Notes: generated by a model not told the origin, from the sequence alone. A stretch of 64,000 nt of DNA from Marinobacter nauticus (GCF_003634635.1 NZ_RBJB01000005.1:248001-312000), one strand, 5' to 3'. Shown: positions 44,910 to 54,185, counted from the stretch's first letter. Program-made: numbers and translations.

Positions 44910-45803
44910 ATGGCGTATTGGCTGGTGGATAGCCCTGGTTCCGGTGATGGCTGCCGGGATGCGGATTTCTGGTTGCCGCATCTGCGCGAGCAGGGCATCG
45001 AGAACGTAACCGAATGCAGGCTGGATGAATCTGAACAGTGGCTGCGCCTGGTGACTGGCAACGACGTATTGTTGGCCGCGGGTGGGGATGGCACTGTGAA
45101 CGGTGTGGCCGGACTTTGCCTGCGCACCGGCGCGACTCTCGCGGTTCTTCCCTCGGGAACCGCTAATGATTTTGCTCGCAACCTGGGTATTCCGTCTGAA
45201 CCGGCAGAGGTGGCCCGTCTGGTGGCGGACGGTAGCACCGAGATGATTGATGTGGCGGAGTTTGGTGACCGCATCTATCTCAACGTGGCCCACATTGGCC
45301 TGGGCACTTTGCCTTCGCGCCAAGCCAGTTCACCCACCAAAAAGCTTTTTGGAAAGTTCAGTTACATGGCCACACTGTTCCGACAACTGGGCGCCCAGCG
45401 GGGATTCCACGCCCATATCCGTACTGATCGTTCTAATCTGGGTGGTCGTTGGCTATCGATTGCCGTTGCCACGGGGGCCTATTTCGGTGGCGGCCATGAA
45501 ATACCGGAGGCCTCTGCGAACGATGGTTTGCTGGATGTCATTGCCGTTAAACCGCGCCCGTTGCCGCAGCTGTTACTTGCATTTTTGATGGTGCGCCTGA
45601 ACCGCAAGACGCCGCGCCGGACCAGCACCGTCATCCAGATCAAGGGCAAGTGGTGCCACGTAGAAACCACCCGCGCCAAGACGGTAACGGTGGATGGCGA
45701 CGTGGCCGGTAAAACGCCCTTTCGGGCAACCTGCCGGCCGGGCGCAATCCGGGTGATTGGCAAGAAGGTGGTGCACACCGGCGAGCGGGCGCCCGCCGGT
45801 TAG
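44910..45803 (+). CDS. Diacylglycerol kinase-family lipid kinase
   Basis: I choose ATG 44910 (GAGGGA 5 bp upstream). The 297-residue protein has the DAGK catalytic domain motif AAGGDGTVNGVAG near residues 54-66 and LPSGTANDFARNLG near 79-92, as in YegS and other bacterial lipid kinases. The C-terminal half has the usual beta-sandwich (VETTRAKTVTVDGDVAGKTPF). The substrate lipid is unknown. The gene is convergent with the OsmC-YcaO gene; the two overlap by 4 bp at 45800. Confidence 0.88.
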   Translation: MAYWLVDSPGSGDGCRDADFWLPHLREQGIENVTECRLDESEQWLRLVTGNDVLLAAGGDGTVNGVAGLCLRTGATLAVLPSGTANDFARNLGIPSEPAEVARLVADGSTEMIDVAEFGDRIYLNVAHIGLGTLPSRQASSPTKKLFGKFSYMATLFRQLGAQRGFHAHIRTDRSNLGGRWLSIAVATGAYFGGGHEIPEASANDGLLDVIAVKPRPLPQLLLAFLMVRLNRKTPRRTSTVIQIKGKWCHVETTRAKTVTVDGDVAGKTPFRATCRPGAIRVIGKKVVHTGERAPAG

Positions 45804-47992
45804 GCTGACAGCCCAGATTTGCGGGCCCTGGCCGCGTGCAGCTTCTTGTAGCTCTCGATCATCTTCAGGTGCCGGTCCAGACCGCGCAGGTCCATGCCGG
45901 TTTCTTCCAGGCCAAAGAAGCGGACCGTACCGTTAATCGAGCCCACTACGGCATCCATTACCTCGTCACCAAACATCCGGCGGAAGTTGTACAGGTAGTC
46001 GTCCAGTTCCAGTTCTTCGTTCAACGTGGCTTCCAGAGCCGCGTTCATGGCCTGATAGAACAGGCCGCGCTCAACGGTGTTGTCATTGAATTGCAGGAAC
46101 ATCTCCACCAGCTCCTGGGCCTCTTCAAGCTCGCCCAATGCCAGGTAGATCAGCAGTTTCAGTTCCAGAATGGTGAGCTGGCCCCATACGGTGTTTTCAT
46201 CGAATTCGATGCCGGTGAGGGTGACGATGGTCATGTATACATCCAGCTCGGCCTCTTCCAGGCGCTGTACCAGATTGGCCAGTTCGTCTTGACTCAAACG
46301 GTGCAGGTTGAGGATGTCTTCGCGGAATTCCAGGGCCATGTTGGTGTTGTCCCACACCAGGTCTTCCACCGGATACACCTCGGAATAGCCCGGCACCAGG
46401 ATTCGGCAGACCGGCGCGCCGAGGTCTTCGAACACTGCCATGTAGCATTCTTTGCCCATGTCCGCGAGGATGCCGAACAGGGTGTCGGCTTCTTCTTCGT
46501 TGCTGCCGGAGAAATCCCATTCCACAAAATCGTAGTCGGATTTGGCGCTGAAGAAGCGCCAGGACACCACGCCGCTGGAATCGATAAAGTGTTCAACGTA
46601 GTTATTGGGCTCGGTCACCGCCATGGAGTTGAAGGTGGGCGCCGGCAGGTCGTTCAGACCTTCAAAGCTGCGACCCTGCAGCAGCTCGGTCAGACTGCGT
46701 TCCAGGGCAACGTGGAAGCTGGGGTGTGCACCGAAGGAAGCAAACACACCGCCGGTTTTGGGGTTCATCAGGGTGACGCACATCACCGGAAACTGACCGC
46801 CCAGGGAGGCATCTTTCACCAGTACCGGAAAGCCCTGTTCTTCCAGGGCTTTTATACCTTCGACAATCTCCGGGTACTTGGCCAGCACGCTCTCGGGAAC
46901 ATCCGGCAGGGCGATTTCGTTCTCAATGATCTCTTTCTTGACTGCCCGTTCGAAGATTTCTGACAGGCACTGTACCTGCGCTTCCTGCAGGGTATTACCG
47001 GCGCTCATGCCGTTGCTCAGGTACAGGTTCTCGATCAGGTTGGAGGGGAAGTAAACTGTCTCTCCGTCTGACTGACGCACATACGGAATGCTGCAGATAC
47101 CACGCTCGGGCGTGCCCGAGTTGGTGTCGAACAGGTGCGTGCCCAGTAGTTCGCCGTCCGGATTGAAAATCTCCAGGCAGTAGTCATCCAGAATGCCGTC
47201 CGGCAGCTCGCCTTCCGGGCCGGGCTGGAACCATTTCTCGTTCGGGTAGTGCACGAACTCGCTGTTCGCGATGTCCTGGCCGAAGTACTGGTCGTTGTAG
47301 AAGAAGTTGCAGTTCAGCCGCTCGATAAACTCGCCCAGGGCCGAACACAGGGCGGCTTCCTTGGTGGCACCCTTGCCGTTGGTGAAGCACATGTGGGCCG
47401 CGGTGTCGCGGACGTGCAGAGACCACACGTGGGGCACGATGTTGCGCCAGGAGGCAATTTCGATCTTCATGCCGAGATCTGAGAGGATGCCGGTCATGTT
47501 GGCAATGGTCTGCTCCAGGGGCAGATCCTTGCCCTCGATATAGGTGTTGCCGTCGCCGCCCGGGGCAGCGGTGAGTAGGGCCTGGGCGTCTTCATCCAGG
47601 TTTTCCACCACTTCAATCTGGAAATCCGGGCCGGTTTGCACCACTTTTTTAACGGTGCAACGGTCGATGGAGCGGATGATGCCCTGGCGGTCCTTGTCCG
47701 AAATGTCTTCCGGCAGTTCCACCTGAATCTTGAAAATCTGCTTGTAGCGGTTTTCCGGGTCTACAATGTTGTTCTGCGACAGGCGGATGTTATCTGTGGG
47801 AATATCCCGGGCGTTGCAGTAAACCTTTACGAAGTAAGCCGCGCACATGGCAGATGAGGCCAGGAAGTAGTCAAACGGGCCGGGCGCCGAGCCATCGCCT
47901 TTGTAGCGGACGGGCTGGTCTGAGACGACGGTAAAATCGTCAAACTTGGCCTCAAGCCTCAGGTTGTCGAGATAATTGACTTTGATTTCCAT
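45800..47992 (-). CDS. OsmC-YcaO fusion protein
   Basis: This 730-residue protein fuses an OsmC-type domain (about residues 1-140) to a YcaO domain (about 150-560) and a helical C-terminal region. The two OsmC redox cysteines can be placed in SSAMCAAYFV and SIDRCTVKKV. In the YcaO part, ATP-binding marks are GKGATKEAALCSALGEFIER and a later NTLQEAQVQCLSEIFERAV. YcaO enzymes activate amide oxygen with ATP; Escherichia coli YcaO has been linked to ribosomal protein S12 modification. The fusion with a peroxidase-like domain is a known architecture in marine gammaproteobacteria. It is divergent from the 77-residue gene at 48017. Confidence 0.9.
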   Translation of the reverse strand: MEIKVNYLDNLRLEAKFDDFTVVSDQPVRYKGDGSAPGPFDYFLASSAMCAAYFVKVYCNARDIPTDNIRLSQNNIVDPENRYKQIFKIQVELPEDISDKDRQGIIRSIDRCTVKKVVQTGPDFQIEVVENLDEDAQALLTAAPGGDGNTYIEGKDLPLEQTIANMTGILSDLGMKIEIASWRNIVPHVWSLHVRDTAAHMCFTNGKGATKEAALCSALGEFIERLNCNFFYNDQYFGQDIANSEFVHYPNEKWFQPGPEGELPDGILDDYCLEIFNPDGELLGTHLFDTNSGTPERGICSIPYVRQSDGETVYFPSNLIENLYLSNGMSAGNTLQEAQVQCLSEIFERAVKKEIIENEIALPDVPESVLAKYPEIVEGIKALEEQGFPVLVKDASLGGQFPVMCVTLMNPKTGGVFASFGAHPSFHVALERSLTELLQGRSFEGLNDLPAPTFNSMAVTEPNNYVEHFIDSSGVVSWRFFSAKSDYDFVEWDFSGSNEEEADTLFGILADMGKECYMAVFEDLGAPVCRILVPGYSEVYPVEDLVWDNTNMALEFREDILNLHRLSQDELANLVQRLEEAELDVYMTIVTLTGIEFDENTVWGQLTILELKLLIYLALGELEEAQELVEMFLQFNDNTVERGLFYQAMNAALEATLNEELELDDYLYNFRRMFGDEVMDAVVGSINGTVRFFGLEETGMDLRGLDRHLKMIESYKKLHAARARKSGLSA

Positions 47993-48016
47993 GGGCAGCT
48001 TACCGGATTCAGAAAT

Positions 48017-48250
48017 ATGAGCAGTTTACGCGGAACAGACGAGGTAATCCCCGATGCGCGGGATGGTCTCACAAAAACGGAACGGACGATACTTTACGTC
48101 CTGAGCGAGACCCAGAAGGAGTTAGGCGGGCGTAATGTACCTACCGTGATGCTCTATGGCCGGGTACTGGAATACGTGAATATCAGCGAGGAAGAGCTGC
48201 ATCTTTACCTGGATCGTCTCGGCGTCAAGGGAAACGGCCTAGGCGGCTGA
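48017..48250 (+). CDS. Conserved small protein of unknown function, helix-turn-helix-like
   Basis: The 77-residue product is charged and alpha-helical, with a TKTERTILYVLSETQKELG helix and a VNISEEELHLYLDRLG helix, which suggests a small winged-helix-like fold. I do not recognise a named family. It is divergent from the OsmC-YcaO gene, with 24 bp between the starts, so the two share a promoter region and may share a role. The start lacks a good ribosome binding site. Its 3' end is 4 bp from the end of the MtfA gene. Confidence 0.6.
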   Translation: MSSLRGTDEVIPDARDGLTKTERTILYVLSETQKELGGRNVPTVMLYGRVLEYVNISEEELHLYLDRLGVKGNGLGG

Positions 48251-48253
48251 TCA

Positions 48254-49087
48254 TCAAGGCTGGCAGGCACGCATGTGCTCCGGGTCGATCCGGTAAAAAC
48301 GGCACAGGGCAGCGTAGACGTCAGGTTGTTCACGTTTCAAGTGCTGCGGTTGTTGATAGAAGGCCTCGGTCAGCACCGCGAAAAACTCGGCTGGTTCGGT
48401 GGCGCCGTAGGGATCGAGCCAGGGTTTGTGGTGGTGTTCCAGCCGGTGTTGCAGGTGGTCCCAGGCTTCGGTCATGGTTTCCTGCCAGCGTGCAGCGTCA
48501 TCGCCACTCAGTGGTGGTGCGCCGTCTGCGGTGCCATCCAGGTAGTCCAACTGATGGGCGAATTCGTGAAGAATTACATTGTGCGGGCCATGAGGATTGG
48601 CGATGGCTTGTTCACACTGGCTCCAGGCCAGAATCACCCGGCCGTGGGACCAGGCCTCTCCGGCCCGGGTTTCGTCACTGGCGCTGACCACCAGGCCATC
48701 GCTTTCGGTGTCCTTTACCCGGTAGATATCGGGATAGACCAGGATGCTTTTGACGTCATCGTATTCGTAAAATCCGCGTTCAAGCAGTAAAAGGCAAGCA
48801 TGGCCGGCAATGGTCACTCGCACCCGGTCATCGATTTCAAAACCGGCACATTCGTAGAATTCCTTCTCCGAGATAAAGAGCTGCACCAGATTCTCCAGCC
48901 GGGTTTTGTGGCTGTCGGCGAGCCGGTTGTAGAGGGGGACACTGCTCTGGAGGTGTTGTCTCCATTGCGCAGGAAACGGTTGTTGCAGTTCGCGTTGGCG
49001 TCGCCAGTTGCGGTAGAAAAACAAATAGAACAGCGAGCCGCCAATCAGGGCACTGGCGATAACAGCAAAAACAAGCGGTGCGGACAT
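48254..49087 (-). CDS. mtfA: MtfA-type zinc peptidase (M90 family)
   Basis: The 277-residue protein has the zinc peptidase motif HEFAH (VILHEFAHQLDYLDG), with a third ligand likely in the following helix (LTEAFYQQP, Glu). It also has an N-terminal membrane helix (residues 4-25), a feature of many MtfA-like proteins outside Escherichia coli. MtfA in E. coli binds the glucose regulator Mlc, but in Marinobacter, which lacks the same sugar system, another target is likely. GGGAAG precedes the start. It is convergent with the 77-residue gene. Confidence 0.92.
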   Translation of the reverse strand: MSAPLVFAVIASALIGGSLFYLFFYRNWRRQRELQQPFPAQWRQHLQSSVPLYNRLADSHKTRLENLVQLFISEKEFYECAGFEIDDRVRVTIAGHACLLLLERGFYEYDDVKSILVYPDIYRVKDTESDGLVVSASDETRAGEAWSHGRVILAWSQCEQAIANPHGPHNVILHEFAHQLDYLDGTADGAPPLSGDDAARWQETMTEAWDHLQHRLEHHHKPWLDPYGATEPAEFFAVLTEAFYQQPQHLKREQPDVYAALCRFYRIDPEHMRACQP

Positions 49088-49129
49088 TGGTGACTTCCCT
49101 GTGAATGTCCGGCCAGTCTACCGCAAGGC

Positions 49130-49549
49130 TCAGCGAACCACGAACACCGAAATGTCGCTGTGTTTGACGATTTCTGCCCCGTTAGACCGCAAAAGGTGCA
49201 GGGTGTCGCCGAGGCCCGGTGCATGGGAGGCCATGATTACCAGATCGGCCTTGGTATCCTTGATCGCGCCCAGTAGTATTTTATCCAGCTCAACGGCGGT
49301 ATCGACCGATTCCAGCACCCTGGATTCGGTCTGAATGCCGTGGCTCTTACCCTGTTCCTCGGCAAACTCCGTGAGTTTGTCTGCCAGTTCCTTCGGGTTG
49401 TGGGCCGCGGCTCCCGGGGTACTGTTGGTGACTGTCACGTAGCACAGGCTGGCCTGGTAGTGTTTGGCCATGTCGATGGCAGTGTTCAGGGTTTTGGGTA
49501 TCTTGTCGAGATGGGCAAGATCGACTGGAACCAGTATTTTCTGATACAT
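49130..49549 (-). CDS. Universal stress protein (UspA family)
   Basis: I choose ATG 49549 (AGGAGA 7 bp upstream); the longer frame from 49591 has no such site. The 139-residue protein starts MYQKILVPVDL, has the conserved Asp of the ATP site and the helix AIDMAKHYQASLCYVTV, and ends with the usual G-2x-G-9x-G-like ATP-binding run in MASHAPGLGDTLHLLRSNGAEIV, followed by VFVVR. It is a single-domain Usp for stress or dormancy, with ATP binding likely. It is divergent from the ABM gene at 49635. Confidence 0.88.
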   Translation of the reverse strand: MYQKILVPVDLAHLDKIPKTLNTAIDMAKHYQASLCYVTVTNSTPGAAAHNPKELADKLTEFAEEQGKSHGIQTESRVLESVDTAVELDKILLGAIKDTKADLVIMASHAPGLGDTLHLLRSNGAEIVKHSDISVFVVR

Positions 49550-49634
49550 GCGTCCGTCTCCTGTGGTCAGAATTTGATCTGTACTCTTCAAGTCTGGACG
49601 ATGACCTCAGGATGCTGCAAATCGGGAGGATGCG

Positions 49635-49958
49635 ATGAAGTATATTTTCGAGGTCACGGTGAAAGACGGGCACTCTGCTGAGGAGTATGCCGATGCCTGG
49701 GTCCGGGCCAGTGAGCTGATTCAGCAGGCGCCCGGTGCCCGTGGTACCGAACTACACCGAAAGATTGGTGAGCCGAACAAGTTGATCGCTATCGCCAGTT
49801 GGGACAGCAAGGCCGACCGCGATGCCATGGATGCCCGGAAGGACCCGAGGATCGCGGAGATCATTAAAAGCGCCGCTCCGTTTGTTGAGATTCGGCCTTT
49901 GGGTGAATTTGAAGACCCTGAATGGGTGGTACTGCCGCCAGGCCAGAATAGCGACTGA
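49635..49958 (+). CDS. ABM-like (antibiotic biosynthesis monooxygenase fold) protein
   Basis: The 107-residue protein has the dimeric alpha-beta barrel pattern of the ABM/heme-degrading-like fold: the first strand KYIFEVTVKDG, helix EEYADAWVRASELIQQ, strand ARGTELHRKI and the central LIAIASWDSKADRDAM. It is too general to assign a reaction. GGGAGGA precedes ATG 49635. The stop is directly followed by the end of the RNase Z gene on the other strand, with no overlap. Confidence 0.75.
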   Translation: MKYIFEVTVKDGHSAEEYADAWVRASELIQQAPGARGTELHRKIGEPNKLIAIASWDSKADRDAMDARKDPRIAEIIKSAAPFVEIRPLGEFEDPEWVVLPPGQNSD

Positions 49959-50930
49959 TTAGCTGTGATCAACTTTGTGTAGCTGGAAGTCTTTCTCCAG
50001 ACGGTAGGTGTCAAAATCCCGGGCCAGGAAAAGGTGGCCCGTGTAATGCTGCAACGCCTCGGCGGCGAGCTGATTGATGTGCGGTGTGCCACCCGGGGCC
50101 GATTGGTAGCGGGAGCTGAAGTGGGTGAGTACCAGATTGGGCAGCTTCGTTGCCTGTGCGAACCGGGCCACCTGCTGCGCCGAGCTGTGTTGGGGCCAGG
50201 GGCCAACCCGGTCTGCGACATCCTGGGTGTAGGTGGCCTCGTGAATCAAGACGTGGGTGCCTTGGCAGGCATTTTTCAGCAGTTCCGGGATGTCGTTGTC
50301 ACCGCCGACAATGATTTTTCGCGCGGTTCTGGGAATGTGAGTGTAATCGTCGCTACGCAGCAGGCGCCCATCATCCAGTAGAACATCTTTGCCTTTCTGC
50401 AGGTCACCCCATTGAGGGCCAGGCTCTATGCCATCAGCAACCAGTTTCTCCTTTTGCAGCTGACGTTCCAGGTTGCGCTCTGTGAATACGTAGGCCCGGC
50501 AAGGTACCCGGTGTGAAAGCGCCACGTTGGTAACACCCAAATGGTCATCCTGCCAGTAAAAACCCGGAGCTTCCGAGTTGATGAAGTTCAACGGATAACT
50601 CAGGCTGGAGTCACTGTTTTCGATGACCGCATCGATAAACCGGCGTACCTGTGGCGGCGCAATGATGTCCAGAGGCTCGGTGCGACCCAGCATGGAAGCG
50701 CTGGTAAGCAAGCCCGGTAGCCCGAAGATGTGGTCACCATGGATGTGGGTGATGAAAATGGCGCGCAACTGCATCACCGAATACCGTGTGCGCATCAGCT
50801 GGTGCTGGGTGCCTTCACCGCAGTCTACCAGATACCAGGGTTTGGGCCCCGACAGGCAAAGCGCCAGGCCGGTGACGTTGCGTGACCGGGTTGGTGTTCC
50901 GGCCGATGTGCCAAGGAAAGTGAATTCCAT
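49959..50930 (-). CDS. rnz: Ribonuclease Z (tRNA 3'-processing endonuclease)
   Basis: I choose ATG 50930 (GAGG 6 bp upstream, MEFTFLGTSAGTPT is the usual N-terminus); the 50957 start would add 9 residues. The 323-residue protein is a metallo-beta-lactamase-fold enzyme with the zinc motif FITHIHGDHIFGLPGLL (HxHxDH), a later HEATYTQD and the long flexible arm seen in the short RNase Z class. It cuts tRNA precursors at the 3' end. It is divergent from the crotonase gene at 51002. Confidence 0.95.
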   Translation of the reverse strand: MEFTFLGTSAGTPTRSRNVTGLALCLSGPKPWYLVDCGEGTQHQLMRTRYSVMQLRAIFITHIHGDHIFGLPGLLTSASMLGRTEPLDIIAPPQVRRFIDAVIENSDSSLSYPLNFINSEAPGFYWQDDHLGVTNVALSHRVPCRAYVFTERNLERQLQKEKLVADGIEPGPQWGDLQKGKDVLLDDGRLLRSDDYTHIPRTARKIIVGGDNDIPELLKNACQGTHVLIHEATYTQDVADRVGPWPQHSSAQQVARFAQATKLPNLVLTHFSSRYQSAPGGTPHINQLAAEALQHYTGHLFLARDFDTYRLEKDFQLHKVDHS

Positions 50931-51001
50931 CGTGCCTCGTTTCGCGGTAATGTGCACCCTAATAATACGAAACCATGCTCTCAGATGATACGGGATCCAT
51001 C

Positions 51002-51856
51002 ATGTCTGAACTCGCCAACTACGAAAGTTTCAATATTGAAGTAAAAGACCACATCGCCCACGTTCAGTTCAGTCGCCCCGAGGCGCTGAATACCATGAAC
51101 AAGGCATTCTGGCTGGAGCTGCCGCGCTGCGTTCAGGACATTGAAGCCAATACCGATGCCCGGGTGATTGTGATCTCCTCGACCGGAAAGCACTTTTCCG
51201 CAGGCATGGATCTGGGCGTGTTCTCGGATCCGAAATCCGTGCCCATGAGTGGTGACCCTGGCCGTATGGCGGAGAACCTGCGAAGAGTCGTACTGCAGCT
51301 GCAGGATACTCTGAGCTCTCTGGAGAAAGTACGTCTGCCCGTGCTGGCTGCCGTGCACGGGGGCTGTATTGGTGGGGCTCTGGACCTGGTGTGCGCTGCT
51401 GACAGCCGGTATTGCACCTCCGATGCCTATTTCACAATAAAGGAAACCGAGCTGGGCATGACAGCTGATGTGGGCACGCTGCAGCGGCTGCCTAAACTGA
51501 TGCCTGAGGGCGTGGTGCGTGAGCTGGCTTATACGGGCCGCAAATTCGGTGCTGAAGAAGCCCATCGCCTGGGTTTCGTGAACTCGGTATACGAGACTCA
51601 GGAAGCGATGCTTGAGGGCGTGATGTCCATTGCCGCCCAGATCGCTGCCAATTCGCCGCTGGCGGTGACCGGCTGCAAAGAAATGATCAACTTCAGCCGC
51701 GATCACAGCGTAGAAGACAGCCTCCGCTACATGGCCACATGGCAGTCCGGCATGTTCCGCCCCACGGACATGATGAAATCCTTCCAGGCCAAGGCCCAGA
51801 AGCAGGCGCCCGCCTACGACGATCTGTTCCCGGTCAAGGGCTTGTTCGAAAACTGA
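51002..51856 (+). CDS. Crotonase family, probable dienoyl-CoA isomerase (ECH1-like)
   Basis: I choose ATG 51002, the start of MSELANYESFNIEVKD; an upstream in-frame start at 50975 overlaps the promoter. The 284-residue protein is a crotonase with the oxyanion-hole motif in HGGCIGGALDL. The tract ADVGTLQRLPK near residues 157-167 is typical of delta3,5-delta2,4-dienoyl-CoA isomerase: it carries the Asp of the catalytic pair, with Glu in IKETELGM. Such isomerases handle unsaturated acids with odd-position double bonds. The CPBP gene begins 3 bp after its stop. Confidence 0.85.
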   Translation: MSELANYESFNIEVKDHIAHVQFSRPEALNTMNKAFWLELPRCVQDIEANTDARVIVISSTGKHFSAGMDLGVFSDPKSVPMSGDPGRMAENLRRVVLQLQDTLSSLEKVRLPVLAAVHGGCIGGALDLVCAADSRYCTSDAYFTIKETELGMTADVGTLQRLPKLMPEGVVRELAYTGRKFGAEEAHRLGFVNSVYETQEAMLEGVMSIAAQIAANSPLAVTGCKEMINFSRDHSVEDSLRYMATWQSGMFRPTDMMKSFQAKAQKQAPAYDDLFPVKGLFEN

Positions 51857-51859
51857 GTT

Positions 51860-52441
51860 ATGGCCCAAGGTCGCGCCAATGTATCCACCACCGCCGCCCT
51901 GTTGTTTCAGGGCGGTATTGGTTTGGTAGGCTGGATCGCGATCTGGCTGTTCGATATTCCGTTAATGCTGAACGGCCTGAATCTGCTGGAAATCCTGCTG
52001 TATGGGATCCTGGGCGCTGGCACCACCTACCTTGTGCTATTGCTGCTGACTCAGCTCTCCTGGCTGTTCCCTGATGATCTTGGTTCGCAAATGCAGGCCC
52101 TTTACCGTTTCGCGGCGAGTTATCGCTGGCCGGTATTGCTGACCTTGTGCCTGCTCGCCGGGGTGGGGGAAGAACTGCTGTTTCGTGGTGCAGTGCAGGG
52201 CTGGCTAATGCAGCACACCGGGCCCTGGACAGCCTTACTGGCGGCCTCTGTGTTGTTCGGGTTGGTGCACTATGTGTCGTTTACCTATTTTCTGGTAGCA
52301 ACGTGTCTGGGCCTGATTCTTGGTGGCGCTTACCTGGTATGGGGCAGCTTGCCCATGGTGATGGTCTGGCATGCGGTTTATGACATGCTCGCGCTGTACT
52401 GCCTGCTGAACTATCCCCAGTGGTTCGGCGTGAAACCTTGA
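51860..52441 (+). CDS. CPBP-family intramembrane metalloprotease
   Basis: The 193-residue protein has several membrane helices and the three CPBP/Abi motifs: EELLFRG near residues 106-112, FGLVH near 133-137 and VWHAVYD near 171-177. These form the glutamate and histidine active site of CAAX-prenyl-protease-like enzymes. The target is not known. It starts 3 bp after the crotonase stop, so it is co-transcribed, but a functional link to fatty acid breakdown is not evident. Confidence 0.9.
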   Translation: MAQGRANVSTTAALLFQGGIGLVGWIAIWLFDIPLMLNGLNLLEILLYGILGAGTTYLVLLLLTQLSWLFPDDLGSQMQALYRFAASYRWPVLLTLCLLAGVGEELLFRGAVQGWLMQHTGPWTALLAASVLFGLVHYVSFTYFLVATCLGLILGGAYLVWGSLPMVMVWHAVYDMLALYCLLNYPQWFGVKP

Positions 52442-52561
52442 TGTTTCCAGTCTAAATAATTCAAACGGTCGTATGAATTTTCGTTGAAAATGCAGTGTGG
52501 CTGTAAGAAGATAGCCAGCTACACAGTTTTCAGGCTGATTCTCAACCGTTTGGATGTTCCT

Positions 52562-53038
52562 ATGAATTCAACCATTCGCCGCTGGTTTGCCAGTGCCGGC
52601 GCCCTGCGCCGAGTGCTCTCTACTTTCGCCCCTTACCTGGGGGCAGGTATTAAAGTCACTCACATTGCTGATGACTTCAGCTCTGCAACGGTGGAAATGC
52701 GTCAGCACTGGTACAATACCAACTACGTGGGCACGCACTTCGGCGGATCTCTCTACAGCATGGTTGACCCAATGTATATGCTGTTACTGATGCGCCGACT
52801 GGGCAACGATTACATCGTGTGGGACAAGTCCGCGAGTATTGATTTTATCCGCCCCGGCAAGGGCGTGGTAAAGGCCCGCTTCGAGCTGACCGATGCGCGT
52901 CTCGAGGAAATACGCGAAGCCACCTCTGATGGCGACAAGTACCTGCCGGAGTGGTATGTCGACGTTGTGGACGAGGCAGGAACGGTCGTTGCCCGAGTCC
53001 ATAAGGTGCTGTACGTCAGGCGAAAGCCGGCTGAGTAA
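52562..53038 (+). CDS. DUF4442 hotdog-fold protein
   Basis: I choose ATG 52562; the longer frame from 52484 has 26 more residues that do not fit the family. The 158-residue protein matches the DUF4442 family with the hotdog-fold helix and strands: [31 protein letters not shown] near the centre (the helix and the conserved GTHFGG), then [16 protein letters not shown]. Acyl-CoA thioesterase-like activity is possible in this fold but not shown. It follows the CPBP gene with a gap of 120 bp. Confidence 0.85.
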   Translation: MNSTIRRWFASAGALRRVLSTFAPYLGAGIKVTHIADDFSSATVEMRQHWYNTNYVGTHFGGSLYSMVDPMYMLLLMRRLGNDYIVWDKSASIDFIRPGKGVVKARFELTDARLEEIREATSDGDKYLPEWYVDVVDEAGTVVARVHKVLYVRRKPAE

Positions 53039-53054
53039 TGCCGGCACCAGCCCA

Positions 53055-54104
53055 CTATGGTTGTTCCACTTTCTTCAGAAAAGCCGCGATGTCGTCGAAT
53101 GCCTCGTCTGCCTCAGGGAGAAGTGGCGTGAAGATGTGCCATACATGCACCATGTTCTGCCAGGTGTGAAGCTCCACCGGTGAACCCTGGGCTTTTGCCT
53201 TGGCAGCGTAACGCGTGGCGTTGTCCAGCAGCATTTCCGTGGTGCTTGCGTGGATAAGCACGGGTGGCAGCTTGTTAAGCTCACCCCGCAGAGGTGATGC
53301 AACCGGGTTGGTGGGAGAGATTCTGAACGCGGCAAGTGTTCCCCACCACAACACGGGCAGCGGGATTTTGGACAAACCACCAAACACCGGGCCCAGCAGT
53401 GGGTCCGTGCGAATATTCTCGCGATTGCTAGGCGCCGTCAGCGTGAGATCCGTGGAGGGTGACAGGGCAACGGCGGCATCGGCCTGCCGCAGGCCATTGT
53501 CGCGAATCCACGCCAGCAGAGACAGGGTATGGCTACCGCCCGCCGAGTCTCCGGCAACCACCATGAAGTCGACGGGCGCTTCGCCGTCCGGGCCATGATT
53601 CAGCAGCCATGAATAGGCCTGGCGGCAGTCCCGAATGCCATCCATGAACCGGTGTTCGGGCATGAGCCGGTAATCAACCGCAAAAACGGCAGCATTGGCA
53701 ATCCGGGAAAAACGGTCGGTAATCGCCCGGTGACTGCGAGGGCTGCCAGCAGCCCAGGCACCGCCGTGAATATAGAGCACACGTCGGCGGGAATCGGCCC
53801 CGGGCGCCAATATCCATTCTCCACGCGGATGATCCTGATGACGGATGTCCGATTCGATATCCACGCCTTCACCCAGGCTATCCAGGTGATTGCGGAGGGC
53901 GATCAGCCGGGCTTTGCCTTTCAGGCCGCGGGAGGCGCGCCCCATGTCCTTGATGCGTTCTATGACCTCATCATGAGCCGGGTTTGGAGCAACCTCCTTC
54001 ATAACCCAGTCCTGGCCGTCGTACTCGGAAAGATCCTTTACCCGGAAGATCAGCAATGTGACCAGGACAACAAGAGTAACGACAGCGAGCAGAATCCAGA
54101 GCAT
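53055..54104 (-). CDS. Alpha/beta hydrolase, HSL/acetyl-esterase type, membrane-anchored
   Basis: I choose ATG 54104 (AAGGA 6 bp upstream); a TTG at 54110 is in frame. The 349-residue protein starts with a hydrophobic helix (residues 2-20), a signal anchor. It has the HGGAW oxyanion motif near residue 111 and the nucleophile GDSAGG near 185. The C-terminal His is in NMVHVWHIF. The acid position, usually Asp in DPLxD, seems to read Glu in TEMLLD. Short-chain esters are typical substrates. It converges with the DUF4442 gene. Confidence 0.85.
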   Translation of the reverse strand: MLWILLAVVTLVVLVTLLIFRVKDLSEYDGQDWVMKEVAPNPAHDEVIERIKDMGRASRGLKGKARLIALRNHLDSLGEGVDIESDIRHQDHPRGEWILAPGADSRRRVLYIHGGAWAAGSPRSHRAITDRFSRIANAAVFAVDYRLMPEHRFMDGIRDCRQAYSWLLNHGPDGEAPVDFMVVAGDSAGGSHTLSLLAWIRDNGLRQADAAVALSPSTDLTLTAPSNRENIRTDPLLGPVFGGLSKIPLPVLWWGTLAAFRISPTNPVASPLRGELNKLPPVLIHASTTEMLLDNATRYAAKAKAQGSPVELHTWQNMVHVWHIFTPLLPEADEAFDDIAAFLKKVEQP

Positions 54105-54185
54105 GGACAATCCTTGGGGCGCGAGACACAGGGCATTGGGACGACTATAGTCGAAACAGCGTTAAGCATATAGGAGTACGCCGTT

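Noticed and set aside
45836-46963. Open frame of 375 codons on the plus strand across the YcaO gene
   Set aside because: It is a shadow of the YcaO part and is rich in Gln, Val and Phe with no domain signs.
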